Source: GCA-003244245 sp036378735 | GTDB taxonomy: Bacteria; Actinomycetota; Actinomycetes; Mycobacteriales; Pseudonocardiaceae | Direction: 5' to 3' | Length of the DNA stretch: 8,398 nt | Assembly (NCBI GenBank): GCA_036378735.1 | Contig: DASUVX010000147.1 | Location: forward strand, 1-8,398 | The notes under the pieces: generated by a model | The model's database searches: none | Told to the model about the DNA's origin: nothing | The model's input: the letters and a program-made list of their open reading frames with translations, nothing else | Shown: positions 4,779-8,398 of the stretch, in pieces | Layout of the letters: each line of letters starts with the position of its first letter | Position numbering within the stretch: the stretch's first letter is position 1 | Made by a program: the position numbers and the translations under genes

Positions 4779-5951
4779 ATGAATGTGGCGCCGAGTTTGG
4801 ATGATGGGGGCCGCACCGTGCTGTGCTGGCTGCGGGACATGCGCGATGAGCAGCCGGTGTGGCGCGATGAGTTCGGCATCTGGCATGTGTTCCGCTACGC
4901 CGACGTGGCCCGCGCGATCTCCGACTCGCAAGTCTTCTCCTCCGAGCTGGGCCGTGTGTTGCCGATCGGGGAGAAGTTCTCCCAAGGGAACCTGACCCGC
5001 ACCGACCCGCCACGCCATCACACGTTGCGGCGACTGGTCGGTGCCGCGTTCAGCCCCAAGGTCGTCACCGGGCTTGCCCCGCGTATCGCCGAGGTCACCC
5101 ACGAGCTGCTCGACGCCACCGGCGGCGCCACAGATTTCGACCTCGTCTCCGCGCTGGCCTACCCGCTGCCGGTGACCGTGATCGCCGAGCTGCTCGGGCT
5201 GCCGATCTCCGACCGTGAGCTGTTCCGGGCCTGGGCCGACCGGCTGTTCGACCGGGACGTGGCCGACCCGAAGGACCCGGACCTGGCTCGGAAGATCGAC
5301 GATGCCACCGCGGACATGCTCGCCTATCTGCGCGAGCACTGCGCCGATCGGCGGTCGAATCCACGGCAGGACCTGATCAGCAGGCTCGCCACTGTGGAGG
5401 CCGACGGTGAGCGGCTGTCCGACGAGGAGGTGGTGAACTTCTCCATGGTGCTGCTGATGGCCGGGCACATCACCACCACCGCACTGCTGGGCAACACGGT
5501 GCTGTGCATAGATGAGCATCCTGAGGTTTGGGCAGAGCTGCACGCGGATCGATCCCTCGTGGAAGCCACGATCGAGGAAATACTGCGATACCGTCCGTCA
5601 TTCACCCAGGTCGGCCGGCTCACCACAAGCGACACTGAGTTGGGCGGACAGATAATCCCGGCCGATGCGATCGTCACGCCGTGGCTGCTGTCCGCCAACC
5701 GCGACGAGCGCGAATTCGCCGACCCGGACCGGTTCGACATTCACCGCCGCAGCAATCACCATCTGGCCTTCGGGCATGGCATCCATTTCTGCATCGGCCA
5801 CCTCCTGGCCCGGTTGGAAGCCAGAGTCGCGGTGGGCATACTGCTGGACCGCTACGCCGAAATACGCTTGGCTCCCCAGACGCAGTTGAAGTTTTATAGC
5901 CGGGGTATCTTCGCCGCCCGCGAGGTCCCGGTATCCGTGCGACCGGCCTGA
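4779..5951 (+). CDS. Cytochrome P450 monooxygenase
   Basis: This 390-residue soluble bacterial P450 would insert one oxygen atom into a substrate using electrons from separate ferredoxin and reductase partners, which are not encoded here. All signature parts are present: DPPRHHTLRRLV with HTLRR in the C helix (76-87), the I-helix oxygen-activation motif AGHITTT (228-234), the EILR form of ExxR (267-270), the DPDRFD segment (325-330) and the heme-binding loop FGHGIHFCIG (331-340) with Cys338 as the iron ligand. There is no membrane anchor. The ATG at 4779 is chosen for its ribosome-binding site and gives a normal length. The 3' neighbour, a nuclease-like gene, starts 22 bp downstream with its own ribosome-binding site, so the two probably share a transcript. 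The general look is of actinobacterial class I P450s involved in secondary metabolism or xenobiotic oxidation, but the substrate and CYP family cannot be assigned by eye. Confidence 0.96.
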   Translation: MNVAPSLDDGGRTVLCWLRDMRDEQPVWRDEFGIWHVFRYADVARAISDSQVFSSELGRVLPIGEKFSQGNLTRTDPPRHHTLRRLVGAAFSPKVVTGLAPRIAEVTHELLDATGGATDFDLVSALAYPLPVTVIAELLGLPISDRELFRAWADRLFDRDVADPKDPDLARKIDDATADMLAYLREHCADRRSNPRQDLISRLATVEADGERLSDEEVVNFSMVLLMAGHITTTALLGNTVLCIDEHPEVWAELHADRSLVEATIEEILRYRPSFTQVGRLTTSDTELGGQIIPADAIVTPWLLSANRDEREFADPDRFDIHRRSNHHLAFGHGIHFCIGHLLARLEARVAVGILLDRYAEIRLAPQTQLKFYSRGIFAAREVPVSVRPA

Positions 5952-5973
5952 GAGACGCCAAGGAGACCTCGTC

Positions 5974-6861
5974 GTGGCAGCGCCTTACTTTCTCTGTATC
6001 CATGGCGAGCTGGTTATCGTCGGTTACGAGCCGGATGGTGATTCGGTGCGTTTCATTGCCGATGACGCTTCACACTATGGCGCGTTGAAGCGGGCCGACC
6101 GGATCCGGCCTTCTCAACGCGACGGTAGCGTTCAGCTTCGCTTTGAGGGCGTCGACGCCCCTGAGCTGCACTACGGCGTCGACGCGCAGCCGCTTGGTGC
6201 CACCGCGCGCGATGCGCTGCTCGACTGGATCGGCTTCACCGCCGTCGGGTACGACCAACACCGAAAGACCCAGGTCCGCAGCGCCACGCCGGCCTCGGTG
6301 CGCGCAGCCATCTGCGCCCAGATGGTGGAAGTCAATGGCCGGCCCGTGTCCTATGTGCTCGTCGAAACCGCCGGCAACCTGCCGGCAGACGGCGGCTGGG
6401 TTTACGTCGACGAGGCCTTGCTCGACCAGACCCTGAATGCCCGGCTGCTCTCCGAAGCGCAGGCGTACTACACGGTGTACACCTCGACGCCGGTAGGCCA
6501 CCGTAGCCATCTGCGGGCACTGGCGGCCGCCGCGCGCACCGCCGGTCGGGGTGTTTGGAATGTGGATACCACGGCAGACTGGATACTGACCGATCAACAA
6601 TCTATCGGCCCAGACGGCCAGCTCATCCTGCCGAAACTGTTCCGGCGGTGCACGGACTACCTCAAGGCGGTCGGCAAGGGATTCACCGGTAATCTCGGCG
6701 ACTGGCTGATCGCCAGTTCAGCCACGGCTACCCGGGACGAGAACGACCGGGTACTGGTGCACGACACCACCGAGGTGCACCTGTCCGACCTTATCCAGCA
6801 GCGCAACCAGCACATCGCGTTCCAAGCCGATCTGCTCGATATCACCTTTGTGGAAAAGTAA
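5974..6861 (+). CDS. Staphylococcal-nuclease-like (thermonuclease family) protein with extra C-terminal region
   Basis: This 295-residue protein starts at a GTG with AGGAG eight bases upstream. The nuclease core can be matched to staphylococcal nuclease. PDGDSV (20-25) carries the Ca2+-site Asp23. LRFEGVDAPE has Arg56 and Glu64 with the same eight-residue spacing as Arg35 and Glu43. NGRPVSYVL has Arg123 in the place of Arg87. NARLLSEAQAYYTVYT and RALAAAARTAGRGVWN (to about 196) match the end of the fold. All three catalytic residues are thus kept, and nuclease activity on DNA or RNA is likely. There is no signal peptide or membrane segment, unlike secreted thermonucleases, so it should act inside the cell. 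About 100 further residues (197-295), ending in LLDITFV, match nothing I recognise but appear well formed. It sits 22 bp after the P450 gene, and its stop is 9 bp from the stop of the convergent flavoprotein gene. Confidence 0.85.
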   Translation: MAAPYFLCIHGELVIVGYEPDGDSVRFIADDASHYGALKRADRIRPSQRDGSVQLRFEGVDAPELHYGVDAQPLGATARDALLDWIGFTAVGYDQHRKTQVRSATPASVRAAICAQMVEVNGRPVSYVLVETAGNLPADGGWVYVDEALLDQTLNARLLSEAQAYYTVYTSTPVGHRSHLRALAAAARTAGRGVWNVDTTADWILTDQQSIGPDGQLILPKLFRRCTDYLKAVGKGFTGNLGDWLIASSATATRDENDRVLVHDTTEVHLSDLIQQRNQHIAFQADLLDITFVEK

Positions 6862-6870
6862 CAGTGGACG

Positions 6871-7581
6871 TCACCGGTGTTCGGGGTTCTCGAAGTCGAA
6901 CCGGCAGCCGGCCTCCCATTCCGAGCGCTGGTTGCCGTACACGGGAATGCCGCCGGCGTCTTTGAGGATGCGGGCCAGATGCATGAGGTTCCAGGTCATG
7001 AAGGTGGTGTTCCGGTTGGTGAAATCGTTTTCCGGGCCGCCTGAGCCAGGGTCCAGGTAGGACGGTCCGGGTCCGGCTTCGCCGATCCAGCCCGCGTCGG
7101 CCTGCGGCGGTACGGTGTAGCCCAAGTGTTGCAGGCTGTAGAGCACGTTCATCGCACAGTGCTTGACACCGTCCTCATTGCCGGTGATCAGGCAGCCGGC
7201 CACCCGGCCGTAGTAGATGTACTGGCCGGCGTCGTTGAGCACGTGCGAGCAGGAGTACAGCCGCTCGATGACCTGCTTGGTGATGGAGCTGTTGTCGCCC
7301 AGCCAGATCGGCCCGGCGATCACCAGGATGTCCGCGGCGAGCACCTTGTCGAAGATCGCCGGCCACTCGTCGGTGGCCCAGCCGTGCTCGGTCATGTCCG
7401 GCCACACGCCGGTGGCGATGTCGTGGTCGATCGCCCGCAATCCCTCCACCTGCACGCCGTGCTTTTCCATGATGTGCGTGCTCAGGTCGACCAGCCCCTG
7501 GGTGTTGCTGATGTCCGGTGAGCGTTTGAGCGTGCAGTTGATGAACAGCGCCGTCAGGTCGTCATACCGCGGTTCGGTCAT
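6871..7581 (-). CDS. Flavodoxin/NAD(P)H-dependent FMN reductase-like protein
   Basis: This 236-residue protein has a flavodoxin-like fold. NCTLKRSPDISNTQGL (15-30) is at the place of the FMN-phosphate loop. ILVIAGPIWLGDNSSITKQVIERL (about 85-108) matches the segment that in FMN reductases reads PIYWGDISGQMK or similar. CLITGNEDGVKHC (130-142) is the third flavin-contacting loop. Such proteins reduce FMN or quinones, or carry electrons, with NAD(P)H. The ATG at 7581 has GGGAG six bases upstream. The gene begins 15 bp after the stop of the ThDP-enzyme gene, so the two are very probably one operon. A role as electron acceptor or flavin supplier for that enzyme is an inference. No export signal is seen. 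The class is quite sure; the exact reaction is not. Confidence 0.85.
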   Translation of the reverse strand: MTEPRYDDLTALFINCTLKRSPDISNTQGLVDLSTHIMEKHGVQVEGLRAIDHDIATGVWPDMTEHGWATDEWPAIFDKVLAADILVIAGPIWLGDNSSITKQVIERLYSCSHVLNDAGQYIYYGRVAGCLITGNEDGVKHCAMNVLYSLQHLGYTVPPQADAGWIGEAGPGPSYLDPGSGGPENDFTNRNTTFMTWNLMHLARILKDAGGIPVYGNQRSEWEAGCRFDFENPEHR

Positions 7582-7596
7582 GATGTACTCCCGGGT

Positions 7597-8398
7597 CTAG
7601 AGAAGTTCGGCGTCCTGCTCGATATGCAATAGTGCGGGGCCGTCCGAGGCGAACAACGTGGTCATCGCCTCGTCGAGCTGATCGCGACTGGTCACCCGGA
7701 TCCCGGTGGCGCCGCATAGCTGGGCATAGCCGGCCCAGTCCGGGTTGTGCAGCGAGGTGTGCCACACCGGGTAATCCTCGGCGAGCTGTTCCTTGCTGAT
7801 CTTGCCGAGGGCGTGGTTGTCCAGTAGCACGTGCTTGATAGGGATGCCGTATTTCACCGCGGTGGTGAGCTCGGTGGCGTACTGCCCGAAGCCGCCGTCC
7901 CCGGTAACGGCGACGATGGGCCGCTGCGGCGCGGCCGCCCAGGCACCCAGTGCGGCGGGGTAGCCGAAGCCGATGGACCCGAGGTAGCCGGACATCAGCA
8001 CTGGCTGGCCCTTGGATTCCAGGTAGCGGCCCAGCGAGTAGGCGTGGTTGCCGACGTCCACCGTGACCACGGCGTTTTCCGGCAGGTGCTGGGACAGCGC
8101 GTGGAACACCGCGGCGGCGCCGACGCCCCGGCCGCGGTCGTCGTCGGCGCGGCGGGCCTTCTCAGCCCGCCAGATCGCCCAGCGCTCGGCCAGGTCCGGC
8201 CGCTGGTCGGTGGCCTTCACCTCGTCCAAGCTCTCGATCAGCGCCGCCACGGTGAGTGCGGCGTCGCCGAGCACGTCGGCGGTGACGGCGTTGAAGCGCC
8301 CGATCGCGGCGTGGTCGTCGTCGATCTGCACGATCGGCTTGTACGGCGCGATCCCGGTGTGGTTGGAAAACGACGCGCCGATGGCGATGAGCAGGTCG
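7597..8398 (-). CDS. Thiamine-diphosphate-dependent enzyme, pyruvate oxidase/acetolactate synthase-like (C-terminal part)
   Basis: The 5' end lies beyond the right edge; 267 codons are visible. The first visible residues, LLIAIGASFSNHTGIAPYKP, followed by VQIDDD and HAAIGRF, are the end of the central (nucleotide-type) domain. The C-terminal ThDP domain follows with TVDVGNHAYSLGRYL, MSGYLGSIGFGYPAALGA and the cofactor motif GDGG, then Asn 28 residues later (coded by 7816-7902). This motif holds Mg2+ and the diphosphate. The pattern fits the family of pyruvate oxidase (PoxB), acetolactate synthase and related 2-oxo-acid decarboxylases. Separating these needs the N-terminal domain with the catalytic Glu, which is outside the window. 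The flavodoxin-like gene 15 bp downstream suggests a redox partner and leans towards an oxidase-type reaction, but this is inference. Confidence 0.88.
   Translation of the reverse strand, partial: DLLIAIGASFSNHTGIAPYKPIVQIDDDHAAIGRFNAVTADVLGDAALTVAALIESLDEVKATDQRPDLAERWAIWRAEKARRADDDRGRGVGAAAVFHALSQHLPENAVVTVDVGNHAYSLGRYLESKGQPVLMSGYLGSIGFGYPAALGAWAAAPQRPIVAVTGDGGFGQYATELTTAVKYGIPIKHVLLDNHALGKISKEQLAEDYPVWHTSLHNPDWAGYAQLCGATGIRVTSRDQLDEAMTTLFASDGPALLHIEQDAELL

Noticed and set aside
4764..5543. Long minus-strand open frame (259 codons) opposite the P450 gene
   Set aside because: The P450 on the plus strand has every signature motif; this frame is its antisense shadow.
1491..7581. A single biosynthetic gene cluster uniting ligase, PPOX protein, P450 and flavoprotein
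   Set aside because: The genes lie on both strands in at least three transcription units, are separated by a toxin-antitoxin pair and repeats, and no carrier protein, condensing enzyme or resistance gene is present.

Overview
The window is GC-rich, densely coded DNA that looks like a high-GC Actinomycetota chromosome. The lineage is inferred from several signs: frequent GTG starts, TANNNT boxes placed as if for leaderless transcripts, a VapBC pair of a type common in actinobacteria, and actinobacterial-looking P450 and PPOX proteins. I cannot name a genus. I see no rRNA, tRNA, CRISPR array, transposase or phage gene.

Left part (1-2939, all minus strand). A PaaK-like adenylate-forming ligase (2939-1491) is followed after 136 bp by an exported beta-lactamase-fold serine hydrolase (1354-464). 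Twenty bases later comes the start of a lipoprotein solute-binding protein of a branched-chain-amino-acid-type ABC importer, which runs off the left edge.

Middle (2940-4778). A small plus-strand block holds a vapB-vapC toxin-antitoxin pair with a 4-bp overlap, a truncated osmC-like gene and an FMN-dependent PPOX flavoprotein gene. It is bracketed by two copies of the same 65-66 bp element (2958-3022 and 4693-4758). Each copy consists of two 24-bp, individually palindromic units in inverted orientation around a 17-18 bp spacer, the layout of REP doublets (REPINs). The two copies differ by two compensatory base-pair changes in the stem. The left copy is nested in a still longer 91-bp symmetric palindrome that takes in the ribosome-binding site of the ligase gene.

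Right part (4779-8398). A complete bacterial P450 gene is followed 22 bp later by a gene for an intracellular staphylococcal-nuclease-like protein that keeps all three catalytic residues. Converging on it with a 9-bp gap is a minus-strand pair: a ThDP-dependent enzyme (C-terminal part only, running off the right edge) and an NAD(P)H:FMN-reductase/flavodoxin-like protein.

How the genes work together: vapBC is a self-contained module. P450-nuclease and ThDP enzyme-flavoprotein look like two-gene operons, and serine hydrolase-binding protein may be a third. A common pathway linking the ligase, P450 and redox enzymes is conceivable but not shown by the sequence. The most unusual signal is the pair of nested-palindrome repeats.
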